Origin: Alnus glutinosa
Taxonomy: Eukaryota > Streptophyta > Magnoliopsida > Fagales > Betulaceae
NCBI RefSeq assembly: GCF_958979055.1
Contig: NC_084890.1
Coordinates: 27,356,616 to 27,420,615, forward strand
Direction of reading: 5' to 3'
Length of the DNA: 64,000 nucleotides
The notes beneath the pieces are model-generated. The model was given only the letters and a program-made list of their open reading frames with translations. It had not been told where the DNA came from and did not search any database. Shown piece by piece: positions 36,500 through 48,320 of this stretch (the stretch's first letter is position 1; the number at the start of each line of letters is the position of its first letter). A program made the translations under genes and the position numbers.

Positions 36500-37380
36500 A
36501 TGGCAAAATGGGTGGGTTAATTTTGATCATATTTGTGATAAATTTTCAATTTTTTTACTAGATTTAATGAGATCAAGAGTCTCAGAAGGTTTTTCCGAGC
36601 ATGAATAGTTAATTTGTACCCCAGTTTTGCCACTATGCCTACTCTTTTCTCCATTCTAGGTACGTACCTAATGAAAAATTCTGTAATGCTATATTGCAAA
36701 AGCTTAATTACAATGAGAGACTAGTAGGCCTTATATACACGGTCTTTGACAAGTTCAAAAACTATTAACAAGGAAACAATTCTTTCACAATTTGTTACAA
36801 TGATCGAGAGCACTGATTTGCTTTGCATAATTGGTGCTGGATCTTTCCTTTCTATGCATTGATTCTTCCCTTCTCCAGAGGATTTGATCTTGAGTGACAT
36901 GCTGACTGCCTTGGAAGTTACTCTTGGCTTGGAGATCACGTTTGATACCTCAGAGAAATAAGGCTGTATGTAGCGGCTGATATGGTTGATTTCCTTTCCA
37001 TCTTGAGTTGTTAGACCAGATCGCAAATTATGTCTAGCTAGAATCTTGTGGATATGCTGCAGAATGGTGTGCTGTTGATATGGGGTGATTAGACGTTTCT
37101 GATATAGGAAGATTTGCTGCATAATATGCATGCAGCATGATATGCGGCCGGTGATATGGAAGGGTAGCTAGGCTGTTGATATGGGAAGGTTTGCTAGGCT
37201 AGGAAGGTTGGCTGCTGATGTGGAAGGATTGGTTGCATATGTGCGGTCTGCTGATGTGTTAAGAGGTTGCATGTGTGCTGTCATGAGGAGGGACCCTAGG
37301 AGGGATTGTGATACATGCACAACTAGTACACAATTCCAGTGTGAGTCCCTCTCAATATGTCTTAGAGTTGTACACTAGTT
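36500..37380. other. No clear gene; degenerate tandem repeat
   Basis: A 136-codon open frame on the minus strand (37131-36721) has no recognised motif and may be chance or gene debris. From about 37070 to 37260 a word like GCTGATATGGRAAGGTTTGC recurs at least five times with drift, interspersed with TAGGCTAGG and GCATGC. 37381-37745 is AT-rich, with a purine/pyrimidine stretch at 37460-37490 (GGGGCCTAGCCCCCC). Confidence 0.35.
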
Positions 37381-37745
37381 GTATTTTTAACATTTCACCT
37401 AAGAGATATGTTAACACGTAAGATATTGAAATGAAAAGGTTTAAAGTCAGGACCACCTTAGGCCTTGGGGCCTAGCCCCCCAAGGCCCAAGGTGTTCCCA
37501 AAAAAATAATTCCTTAAATTTTATTTTATTTTAGTTTTCACCCCTCTAAATTTTTTTTTTCAATTTGGCCTCTTAATCTATGAAAGCTGGCTCCAGCCGC
37601 TCCACCCTGGACATGACTATTTGCTTTAGTTAAAGTATGATTTACTGACACGAAGTCAACACGTAAACTATGATTTCACATCTTTCAAAGGATTTTTAAA
37701 CATCAATCAACAATGCTCTATAATGTTTCACAAAGGTACAATGTT

Positions 37746-38622
37746 TAGGGTTGGCAATTTTTGACACGACCTGCGAACCCGACACGAACACGACACGAAA
37801 ATTTAGGGTTTAGGTTTGACATTATCGGGTTTAGACACGATTACACGATTAGCTCCTTTTTTTTTTTTTTTTTTTTGAAGTCAAGTCCAAAAGGACCGAA
37901 ATGGCGAAACCCTACCCGAATCACGCATCACCCATTTCTTGTTTTCTTTTCGCTTCACGCCATCACCCAGTTGGGCCAGTTCATCGTCTTCAATCTTCAT
38001 GAAGTTCACAGTTCACACCGCAACCCTCCTAAACGGCCGAGACGCCTCTCAGAGACTCGAATCCTCCACGAGGTCCAGGGGCCCAAGCTCTCAGAGCCGC
38101 AAAAGCCAAGTTCTCAAAGCCGAGCTCCACCACGCAACCCTCCAAAACGGCGACGTCTCCATCGGCTCTGTCTGGGCTTTCCCTTCGATCTCCACCGGCG
38201 TCGTCCCCACCGGCTCTTTCCCTTCAATCTCCACCGGCGTCGTCCCCACCGAATCTTTCAAGGTCCAAGCTAGTCGAACCTCCTAAAGGCTGAAGTGCTC
38301 GGTTCTAGTCGTCAGATCCGGAGGCCTAGGCTTGCCAGCCCTGCTCGGCTGCTCTACCTCGTCGACGTCGTGTCCTGTGGGCTGTGGGGTGGGCACTGGG
38401 CTCGTCGACGTCGTGTCCTGTGGGTTGTGGGGTGGGCAGTGGGCACGCGTTACCGGGTTCAACGGATTCGTGTCGTGTAACCCGGTTCACAACCGGGTCG
38501 TGTTCGGGTTATAATGTTTGACCCGATTAATAATCGGGTCGGGTTCGTGTCTGACCCGATTGTGTAATCGGGTCAGCCAGGTCGACATGAACCCGACCCG
38601 CCGACCCAAATTGCCAAGCCTA
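37746..38622. mobile_element. hAT-like element with a GC-rich interior
   Basis: 877 bases with ends TAGGGTTGGCAATTTTTGAC and, in complement, TAGGCTTGGCAATTTGGG, the same ends as the Pack-type element at 50994. Flanks ACAATGTT and TCAATGTC agree at 6 of 8 bases. Subterminal words CCCGA/TCGGG (AATAATCGGGTCGGGTTCG) are abundant at both sides. The interior from 37935 to 38440 is GC- and CpG-rich, unlike the neighbourhood, contains short tandem copies (TCTCCACCGGCGTCGTCCCC at 38189 and 38231; GACGTCGTGTCCTGTGGG at 38364 and 38407) and may be captured host DNA. Confidence 0.75.
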
Positions 38623-38754
38623 TCAATGTCCATGCTGGAAATTTCCCTAGTTCCAGGCTCAATAATATTAGAAAGATTCTTTGGACTTTGCCCCACTTAC
38701 TCAATTAAAATTTCTTATTTTAATTTTTTAAATAAATATATATATATATACTTG

Positions 38755-38927
38755 GTTAGCGATTATAATCGGTTTCAATATTTTTTTAAAAGCGGTAACA
38801 TCTTTGATAAAGCCAGTTATCGGTTATTTTCAACCAGATACCAAAGCAATTTGTCAGTTTGTCGATTATCGATTGGTACCCAATTACCGATTACCGGCTT
38901 GTTATAACCGGCTGGCTTTACATCCTT
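38755..38927. mobile_element. hAT-type MITE end, right half
   Basis: TTGGTTAGCGATTATAATCG through TTGTTATAACCGGCTGGC, ending ACATCC. Made of GGTTA/TAACC/ATCGG words like the fragment at 36105. It follows a short TA run and directly precedes the TOD1 exon fragment. Confidence 0.4.
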
Positions 38928-39020
38928 GCTTTCAATCAAAGATCATATGTTTCTCTTTGTTCTACCTTTTCACCTCTTCAAATCCCTCCGTTCAACCCAA
39001 TCCTAAGCAGATCCTATTTT
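38928..39020 (+). pseudogene. Broken copy of TOD1 exon 1
   Basis: TTTCAATCAAAGATCATATG, then TTCTCTTTGTTCTACCTTTT, correspond to the membrane-segment part of exon 1 of the TOD1-like gene at 45195-45245. The plus-strand frame reads CFQSKIICFSLFYLFTS, against LFQSKLLCFSLFYLFTS in the gene, then drifts (CCCTCCGTTCAACCCAATCC against the later Pro-rich part, with about 35 bases missing). It is a short non-functional duplicate 6 kb upstream of the parent gene. Confidence 0.75.
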
Positions 39021-39052
39021 ACTATTGTTTAAGTTTTGTTTGGGTTTGTACG

Positions 39053-39470
39053 TAGGGGCGGGCAAATTATCCGCCTACCGAACCGAACTGCTATCGACTG
39101 CCTACCGATTCTACTAATTAATTTCAGTTCGGTAGTCAGTATAAAATTTTATTCTGAAAGTCGGTTCGGTGAATCGAACCGCCTTTTATTCCAATCGATT
39201 AACCGAACCGACATAAAACGAAACGACATCGTTTTAGTAAGAGCGAAACGTTTGATTTTTATTTTTATTTTTTCATTCAAAAAAATGAAAACGACGTCGT
39301 TTCATTACCCATGTTAACCAATTCAATCAACTTAACCGACTTAATTAACTTAACCGATCGCCTATTAACCGACTTAACCAAAATAAACTTTCCGACTGCA
39401 TTCCAATAAAAGTCGGTTAACTGACTGAATTAACTGACTTAACCGCCTACCGAACCGATACCCACCCCTA
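39053..39470. mobile_element. hAT-type MITE
   Basis: 418 bases with ends TAGGGGCGGGCAAATTATCC and, in complement, TAGGGGTGGGTATCGGTTCG; both continue with GTAGGCGG/CCTACCGAACCG. Flanks TTTGTACG and TCTATACG agree at 6 of 8 bases. AACCGACTTAA-type words recur inside. Non-coding. Confidence 0.8.
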
Positions 39471-39741
39471 TCTATACGACTGTTGGAGTTATTTTACTAC
39501 AGTGGAGTGCTTTTGGTCCTTGTGGAGACATCACTACCAATTTGATAATAATGGGTAGTGGGGTTAAACTAAGATCAATCGCAGGATCGTTTAGCCCCAC
39601 ACTTCCTTTACTAACTATATAAGATTTTTATCACAAAAAATAAATAAATAATTAGGTAAGATCTTGCAATGTGAGCCAAATCAGTAGAGGTGCTTCTTTT
39701 ATAAACAAAAGGCAAGATAGAAGAACAAATTTCTAATTTAT

Positions 39742-40436
39742 GCTCCGTTTGTTTTAGTATAAAATTTTTTTGACATTTTTCGGAATTTGATGGGGGCGAA
39801 AAATAATAGTCAATGGAATCATTTTCAATTTGATTGTAAAATCTTCTTTAATTTTTGGAAAACGATTTACGATTTTGAAAACCGTAAATTGTTTTTTGGA
39901 TTTAAACTCTTCATTTTTACACGCACATTTGTGAAAATCTGCCACCATCGAGCACTTGAGTTTATTGGTAACCCGACTCTACCGCCAAAGATCCCCGAAT
40001 TTTAGTATCAGATTGCCGAAATTCAGTAATATCGGCTAGATTTTGGCGAACTAAATACCGGCCATTACAGCCGAAATCCAGCTAGTACAGCCGGATTCCG
40101 ACAGTTTTTTCCTGGATTCCGGCCAATGCCAAATTCCAGGGGATCAAATTCCATCTAGTTTGGTCACCTGGTCAGAACTTGACTAGTACGGCTGTTTTTT
40201 TTTTGGGATTCTAGCCAAACGCCGGAATCCAACGACATTGCGGGATTCTAATGGATCAGATTCCGGCCAGTACAGCCGAATTCCAGCCGTTTTTCCTAGA
40301 TTTTGTTTTACGTTGTTGGTATTTTTTCATACGAGTCAAACGCCGAAAAATATTTTCAAGAAAATCATTTTTTCTGAAAATGATTTTGTCAGAAATATTT
40401 TTCAACGAAAAACATTTTACGTCGAAACAAACAGAG
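39742..40436. mobile_element. Inverted-repeat element with internal degenerate repeats
   Basis: Ends GCTCCGTTTGTTTTAGTAT and, in complement, CTCTGTTTGTTTCGACGTA; flanked by TAT on both sides. Between about 39990 and 40300 words like ATTCCGGCCAGTACAGCCG recur six or more times with changes. The ends and 3-base flanks suggest PIF/Harbinger. No protein is encoded. Confidence 0.65.
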
Positions 40437-40769
40437 TATCAGTTAAAAAAATAACTAGGGGATTTTCGTTTATCAAGAAGAAATATCTTACTTAGCAAAT
40501 ACAATATCACCAATAACCACAGAAAAATCTTTCATTCAAACATGATTTGAAGACTGGGAAATTAGTCGCATACGTTAACCTAAATGCCACTTCGTTTGCA
40601 TTCATTTTTACATGTTCAATAAATCATGACCGAAAATTGTTCAGAACAATTTTTGCATCATTCACCAACTGCCCATATTTGTTCAAACAGCTCCCTCTCT
40701 CCGTAATGCATGAACAGTTTTCAATGCATCTTCTTCCATCATAGCTGTTGTTGTGGTTTTTGGCAGTTT

Positions 40770-41140
40770 TTTTTTGTTTTTTATGTACATTCTTTATCTT
40801 TTCACAGTCTACCTTTGTAATAAACTATAAGTTACTTGGACATTTTAGGTGGCGTGTAAGCTAGACCAGATTCTCTTATTGTAGTTGTGTTGTGCTTGAG
40901 TGTTAAAGAGAGAACTCAATTATATGTTCATGTAATTTTAGTCTTGTTGCTTAGGTAGCTGCTTTAAGCTAGGCTGTTTCCTAGCTTAGTGGTTAGAGAT
41001 TCTGTACCTCTAGTCACTACCTTGGGCCTACGGGCATGGGTTGTAGCTTTCGGGATGGTGGTTTGCCTTCGGGCTGTTGTAATTGCCTTCGGGCTCTTAT
41101 TATTGAAGTTCATGTTCCCGTTCAAAAAAATATATATTTT
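40770..41140 (+). mobile_element. LINE-like 3' end, truncated
   Basis: A sense-strand tail with GTAGCTGCTTTAAGCTAGGC, TTGTAATTGCCTTCGGGCTC and a final A-rich run (CAAAAAAATATATATTT). The tail resembles that of the fragment at 43168-43525 on the other strand (TAATTGCCTTCGGGCGTTCT). 5' truncation and an A-rich end are typical of LINEs. No coding part is left. Confidence 0.55.
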
Positions 41141-41874
41141 GAAATCTCAAATCACTGCTAAATTTCACCACCTTCGAAGCCACCACCGCCTATGTACATA
41201 ACAATGTAAAATATAGGACTTTATGTCACACATTGAAGCTAACACTTCTCCACTGAGATCTTTCTTTTTATTTTTGTCAACAGCAACATTACAATTTACA
41301 GAGGCGTGATTCACAGGGGGGGCGGAAACCGTCCTCCACCCGCTCCTTTTTTATAAAAAAATTATTTTTTAATTAAAAATGCTGGTTGGGGTACGGAAAA
41401 ACGTCCCCTACAAATCATTTCCACAATTTATCTCGAACTTTCCTACTGGTGGTCTTACTCTTCTAGTGGACTTGGGCCATCCATTTCCTTATAACACAAC
41501 AACTCCCTCATTTCACTACAAGCAGCATAACTCATCTAAAAGTTTTTTTTTTTTTTTTAATCAAAATCGTTCCATTAACATTTTGGAAGTCCCACTCAAG
41601 GTGTTATGATAGTGAAGTCAAACAATATTATATTAATCAATTATTTTTATCCCTATCATTTAATATGTGACTTGACATTTTAACCAAGCATATCACTTAG
41701 CTAGGCATAAAATTCTTTTAAGAATAGTAAATAAGATGCTTGAGGCTAAAGAAAAGTACGATAAAGTAAATTTGATAATTTTTTAATTTTTTAATTTATT
41801 TATTTATTTAATTTTTTTTTTTATGTAAGCGTGCCACTTGGATCTCATTTGGCATTATTGAATGAGTAATAATA

Positions 41875-42030
41875 CGGCTAATGCTTAGAAGGAGCATTCT
41901 TTTCGAAATTTATCTCGAAAAAGTGATTCTCCATAACACACTTGTAAATATTATAATTACAAGTGTGCCATAAAGAAGCACTTTTTTCAGATGAATTCCG
42001 GAAAGAGTGCTTCTCCGTAGCACTGCTCGT
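41875..42030. mobile_element. Small foldback element
   Basis: Arms AAGTGATTCTCCATAACACA and, in complement, AAGTGCTTCTTTATGGCACA, meeting at a short AT-rich turn near 41950 and flanked by more distant pairs (GGAGCATTCTTTTCG with CGGAAAGAGTGCTTCTCC). Non-coding MITE-like foldback. From 41200 to 41870 no gene is seen. Confidence 0.6.
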
Positions 42031-42365
42031 AATGATACATACTTTTACTTTTTTACACTTATTTTTATACTTTCTTAAGTAGCTTTTAAAACTATTACTA
42101 GATTAAAAAATCCAATAAAAATTTATCTCAAATTCAATGGTAGTTTTAAAATTAATTTAAGAAAGTGTGGAAATTGATGTGAAAAAGTATGAATGTGTGT
42201 TGCATTACTCTTAATGAATTGAGATCGGATAGATATTGCATTGGGAGCGACACATTTTATTCTAGGTGGTTGGCCATTGGAGGGCTGAATCATCGGCCAA
42301 ATGAATGTGGTTTGGCTCCCGTAAATTGGCAATTGAAGGTGGTTGAATTGTCCATGCATTTTAGT

Positions 42366-42552
42366 TAGAAATATATATGATGCGTTTACAACTTTTATAC
42401 AACTCGTGTACAACTTGAGCAAATTTTTTTAAAATCAGCAAATGGATATGTAGAACTCACACGTAGAAAAATATATATAATTGTTAGTTTAAAAAAATAA
42501 AAAATTGTTAGAGTTGTACAAGAATTGCATAAAAGTTGTAAACGTATCATAT
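42366..42552. mobile_element. Small MITE
   Basis: About 187 bases with inverted ends ATGATGCGTTTACAACTTTT and, in complement, ATGATACGTTTACAACTTTT, continuing into ATACAACTCGTGTACAACT. The core is A/T-rich. 42560-43160 shows no gene; CGTCCATTTAAAATAAACGG near 42650 recalls 1700 and 12545. Confidence 0.75.
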
Positions 42553-43167
42553 CGATCTCTTCTAGTTAAGGAATGATACGGCTGCGATAATTATCTAATC
42601 TACCCATTTTTTTGTAATTTGTTGTCAGAATCTGAACCGTCCATTTAAAATAAACGGCCAAATAAAATGTATTGCACCATGCCTCAATACAATACGGCAT
42701 TGTTAGCTAAAGAAGTAAGAGAAATAAGGCCAAGGAATCAAGAGAAATTTTGGTCATTTTGCGAAGAAAGTTAAGGTCTTCAATTTCAAAGAATTCTGAC
42801 CTAATTTACCAAGAATTAAAGCTGCATGCATATATCGTTGAGAGGAAACTGTTTTAGGAATCCTGTTAACATGTTCAAAGGAAGTTTTGTGGCATGCAAG
42901 TTCAAAAGCTGTGGAGTCTCGTATAGTCATATATATATATATATTGATTCATAACGAAATTCAATCTTAATTTGTCACATCCAAGACGTAAGCAATCTTC
43001 CCAGGCCGTATAAATTGTCTTTCCCTTTTCTAACTAATGTTTGTTATTAATTTCTCCAATTATTTGGAGATTATTCAACATATATAAACTCGTGCTATAT
43101 ATATTTACTTTTGCACTTAATTTGCGTCTGTAACATATCACCAATGAAGGTATTTTCGTGAATTTCA

Positions 43168-43525
43168 TATTTTTTTTTTTAACAGATAACATGAGTTATC
43201 ATATATTACTGAAGAACGCCCGAAGGCAATTACAGAGAATAGAGGTACAAGACCTCATACACTCTAAACCAGAAAAATTTGACTTAAAACAGCTACATAA
43301 ACAACACACAAACATTATATGAACAACGTTTGAGCCACTCTTTACGTTTAAGCACAATCTAAACAAAGGAAAAGATGACTAATCTAGCTATTATGCCAAC
43401 AAATAGTCCAGTAACAATTGAGCATTACAAAAGCAAATTATGAACAGAAAAACAAACAAAAAACCCAAACAGAAACCAAATGAAATCGGGGTCGGGAAAA
43501 AGCTGTCATCAGCACCAGCACGTGT
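43168..43525 (-). mobile_element. LINE-like 3' end, truncated, minus strand
   Basis: Read on the minus strand it ends TAATTGCCTTCGGGCGTTCT, AATATATGATAACTCATGTT and then a poly-A run (poly-T at 43171 on the plus strand). The rest is untranslated tail with TTTCTGTTTGGGTTTTTTG. No reverse transcriptase is left. 43530-44425 shows no gene. Confidence 0.55.
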
Positions 43526-44428
43526 AAAATTAGATGTATATGGATATTTACCCGATCTCAAAAATGATATATATCACTGGCTTAAGTGGAAAAATTAATA
43601 AAAAAAAGAAATAGAATGTACAAAAATAGGATTATAATCGAGCCAAGTCGCGTTAAGACGTACTTCAGTATTATGTCAAGTGCGAAACGAGTTCAAATAC
43701 ATCAACGTCACCGAATTATATTATATGTTCATGTTGTAAATACCTTCACTTTATACCTTTTTATAAAATCTATCATAATTATTAGTTCTTCGATTTTTAT
43801 TTATAAACTTATAAAGATTAATTTCCCCAACCCTATATTTGACAATATTTTTTTATTATTATTATTATCATAAAATAGACTATTTATATGACATTTTATG
43901 ACTGCGCGCGAATGCGCCCTTCTCATTTTTTATTTTTTTTTAAATACTTAAAATATGTTCTTATTACTAAGTTAAAAATCATATCATGAAAAATAATAAG
44001 AATGAAGCCATACAAATTTATACAAGCTTATAAATGGAACTTATATGAGATGGGTTGATTTAATAAATGAGTCTATGTTTTAGTTCAAACTCTATCCATT
44101 TAATAAATAAACTATATTCAAGTCTGGTTTATATAAATTGATTTACAACCATGAGTACTCATAATGAATGTCGACGATCATGTTTTCTTCTTCTTTGTTT
44201 AGTTACTTTTTTGGAGTGCTTAGGAGTTTATAATCATTATGCTATTAAAGCACTACAACTTAATTCCAATTTTCAACTCTGATTATGGGACAGAAGAACA
44301 AACGAAAGGCATTTCTTCATATTGAAGCCAACCCTCAAAATAGATATGAAAACCCATTACCCATTGGAACATCAATCATTTTGAAGGGGTGCGTGTCCCT
44401 TTCCCATTAACCCAATTCAATTTAAATA

Positions 44429-44796
44429 AGGGTGCGCGAGTGAGCGGTTATTAATCGCTTAATAATTGTTAATTGTTAAAAATCGCTAACCACTAAACGT
44501 AGAATCGCATAACTACTTTTGTAAGTGGTTGATAAAATCGTTAATCGCTTAAGGCTGAGCAGTTTGTGATTTTAGGATAGATAGATGCGGCTAATAATCT
44601 CTAACTACCTAAACTTATATATATATATATAGCTTTGTTACATTTTAAAGCCTTCTCAATAACCGCTAATCTGCACTTAATTTAAAACCGTTAAACGCCT
44701 AAGACGGAGCGGTTGCAGTTACGAAAATTTGATAACCACCTAAAACGGTTATGGTTGGTAATTAGAGACAATAACCGCAACCGTTTGTATACCTCT
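44429..44796. mobile_element. hAT-type MITE
   Basis: Ends AGGGTGCGCGAGTGAGCGG and, in complement, AGAGGTATACAAACGGTTGC; inside are many AACCGCTAA/TTAGCGGTT-like words as in the elements at 10240 and 50415. The target duplication is not clear. 44800-45148 holds AT-rich sequence with an imperfect inverted repeat (TAATTTTCACTGTCATATTA around 44880-44930). Confidence 0.65.
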
Positions 44797-45148
44797 ATAT
44801 ATAAATAATAATATTTAATAGACTGTTATACTATTGTCATACAATTTAATAATGTGACAGTGAAAATCTGCATTTAAATTAACACTTGTTAAAAAAAAAT
44901 AATTAATTAATTTTCACTGTCATATTATCTCATCTCAATTGTATAACAGTTATTTAAGAATTTATTAAATAGTATTACTCGTTAATATAATATTCATATT
45001 CATCATATTACGTTAACACACATGGTATTTATTCTTTTTTTATGGTATATAATTCCTTATCGTGAACCTGCCACTTGGGATCATCAATTAAAAGTGAAAA
45101 ATAAAATAAAATAAAATAATGAAAGTACAAAACTAGGCGTGGAAACTC

Positions 45149-48100
45149 ATGGGATTGCACTTTATGGGGAAGGCAACGTCGACACCTCTGCTCTTCCAAT
45201 CAAAGCTCCTCTGTTTCTCTCTGTTCTACCTCTTCACCTCTCTCTTTCTCGCTCTCTACACCACTCTCTCCCAATCGCAATGCCTCTTCAGATCCTCTCC
45301 CTTCGACCCAATCCATACCCCTCTCTTCTCCTACCCTCCCGCCTATGGGGAGCACAAGTACGCCATACCAACCCACCGTTCCACTTGCTCTTCCCCTGTC
45401 TTCTTCTCAGGTACGTACCCTTCATTTCTTTCTGCCCGTAATCCTTGAATTGCTGCTTTCGTCGATCTTAATTATCGTATTTGGATAATGGGTTTTCGTT
45501 TTTGTGCTTAGATTATTGGACGGTACTGAAGGAGATCCAAGATTTGTGTAAGAATTCTTTGTTGGCTTCGCCGGTTTTGACGTATATGCAGGGCCAGGCT
45601 GATAGTTTTGGTGGAAACTTCAGTACCCAGAAAAGATTTTCTTATTTTGACAATGAGAACAGTAGCGTAGAAGTTCCTTGTGGATTCTTGAAGAAATTTC
45701 CAATTAGAAATTACGGTTAGTTTTGTACCAGAATTCTCTGGAATTAAGGTTTTTTTTTTATCGTCTCTTTTCGTGTCAGCTGAATCTGTTTGGGTTGTGC
45801 TCAATTCATGGAACTGAAGCAGCATTAGGGAATTCATAAAACATTTACGTATTTTAACTTTTTAATTGGCAAATTTTAGAACTTCGATTTTTATATATAA
45901 AGAAAAAGGGTAGATTTATCTGGTAAATTTTCAGTATGTTTGAATTGTGCTATTTTGTTGTACTTTTGTGAAATTCAGATCAAGCTGCAATGGAAAACTG
46001 TAAAGGAGTGGTCGTAGTCTCGGCAATCTTCAATGACCATGACAAAATCCGGCAGCCAAGAGGCCTTGGATCCAAAACACTAGATAATGTATGTTTCTTC
46101 ATGTTTGTGGATGATATTACCCTCAAAGGACTTGATTATCACAAAATAATCTCAAGAAAATCTGGCGAATATAAGATAGGCGCATGGAGAATCGTTAGAG
46201 TTTCGAGCAAGGACTTGTATGGGAATCCAGCCATGAATGGTGTGATTCCTAAATATTTAGTTCATAGACTTTTCCCGAACTCGAAATTCAGCATTTGGAT
46301 AGATGCGAAGCTGCAGCTAATGGTTGATCCGCTGTTGTTGATTCATACACTTGTTGTATCTGAGAAAGCGGATATTGCCATTTCAAAACACCCATACTAT
46401 GTTCATACTATGGAAGAAGCAATGGCAACAGCAAGGTGGAAGAAATGGTGGGATGTCGATTCCTTGAAGACCCAAATGGAGACATATTGTGAGAATGGGT
46501 TGCAGCCATGGAGTTCCAAGAAGCTACCCTATAGCTCAGGTATTGTAATACTATTTAGTAAATTGTTATATAACTGAAATAACGTAAAAATAAAAATCAA
46601 AATTTGAATCAAGTCCTATAAAAAATACCATTTACGAGCTGATTTTCACTACAACCTCATCTCAATTTTATGGTTATCTTATTCCAATCTACTAAATAAT
46701 GTTCTTTTATGATATTAATACATTTCTTGTTTTGATCCTTTCCTTATTTGAGGTCACTGTCAATCAAAATTGGAAACAGTTCAAAATTTCTAGAAATCCT
46801 GAAAGTACCCTTTGCTGGAAATGAAATGGTACGTACTGTTGAAACATAAGAATTATGTCAGTCCAGTGCAATTTTATCCCCGCTGAAGTAGTTGGTTTTT
46901 TGTGTACACGCACATTTTTATGTCATAAATGCATACAAAAGTTACATATCATAAGTCGTAAAGCGATTCAACAAAGAGTATAGGAGTAGAAATCTATGGT
47001 ATAGGGCTTTGACGGGTCCAAAATATCAAAAATCATATTTTAATTTGTAAGCGTTTTAAAAAAGCTTGGGATTGCGTAGTGAGACCCCTAGGATGGTCCT
47101 AGGTCCGGATCTTTTTGTCAGGTTAAAAGCTTCCTTAGATGATGATTGATCAGAAGCAGTTACGTACCTATGATGTTTTCCCTGGTGGAGGCTCAAACGA
47201 GGTAGGTCAGAGGTGCCAACTTCACCGGTCGTCATGTTTTTAGAAGCCAACAACGACTGCCTAGGTTTGGGTGAAGGTTCTTGATCAACCCATCTTTTGT
47301 GATTATCTGAAGAGTTTCTTTTTCTATTCAATTATCTGCAGAATTTAGTTGTGATCCAGGTATGCATATTTTGGTAGCTTCTTTGTATAAATTATTAGTA
47401 TTTGGAGAGTTGACTCCAATCTGAGAATTCACTCGTCGAGGAGCTACTTCAGCAGCCTAGTGCCTTGCCAAAGATACAAGAGTAACAAAAATACAACCAT
47501 TAGTATGAGAGCTTTTTCCTAGTAACGTCAGGGGTAAGAACTTTGCAAAAGTAGAACATATAGGATTTAGACATCTTTTCAAAAGAATCTTACGAAGTTA
47601 AAGTTTTTGTTTTATGTTCAGAAAACAAAATACAGTAATGCTTTTAAAAAAAACATAAATAACTTTCATCTTTACGTTACATCGAAACAAAAATAAATCG
47701 TGGTCTTTTAGTGTGGTCCAGAAACTACTGATGTTGGATTGAATTCATGGCACATGGTTTTCAAAGCAATGATGTGTGAGCTACCATGCACACGTATACA
47801 TATATACAAGTTGTATTTTGTTTGCTGGCTTTGGTTCTTAATTATTCTTGTCTATTCTACTGCATGTGGTAGGTCCAATGTTCATCTAAACTAAAGTTTC
47901 TCATGCTCTATAAACCCATTGAAAAACCAATATGAGGAGGATTTGATCTATTTTGGCTTTTTCTCAGATGTACCAGACAGTGCTCTGATCTTAAGGAAGC
48001 ATGAACTGGGCAACAACCTCTTCTCCTGCCTATTGTTCAATGAAATGGAAGCTTTTAACCCAAGAGATCAGTTGGCTTTTGCATATGTAAGAGACCACAT

Positions 48101-48320
48101 GAGACCAAAGCTCAAGATTAACATGTTTGAGGTTGAAGTATTTGAGCAGGTTGCCGTCGAGTACAGGCACAACCTTAAAAAAAGAACTGGGGCCACTAGC
48201 AGCGGAGAACACAAGACCAAAAGAACCAAAAGAGCCAGGGCAGATTTGTTGTATGTTAATGGCAGCTGTTGCAGCAGGTGCCAGAAGTACCTTTTGGATA
48301 TGTGGGGTGAATCCCAATAA
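45149..48320 (+). CDS. TOD1: TOD1-like DUF616 protein
   Basis: Four exons: 45149-45410, 45512-45715, 45979-46539 and 47968-48320 (stop TAA). Introns are GT-AG, all phase 1; 459 residues. The N terminus is short, with a signal-anchor at about residues 18-38 (LLCFSLFYLFTSLFLALYTT), giving a type II Golgi or ER membrane topology. DUF616 follows, with YGEHKYAIPTHRS, VVSAIFNDHDKIRQP, FPNSKFSIWIDAKLQL, VDPLLLIH, ISKHPYYVHTMEEAMATARW and FNPRDQLAFAYVRD. In Arabidopsis TOD1, of this family, has been reported as an alkaline ceramidase acting in turgor control of pollen tubes and guard cells; relatives (MUCI70) act as putative glycosyltransferases, and DxD-like residues (WIDAK) fit that fold too. An alternative start at 45164 would drop five residues. 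Intron 3 (46540-47967) carries an unassigned GC-richer stretch at 47050-47340. Confidence 0.93.
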
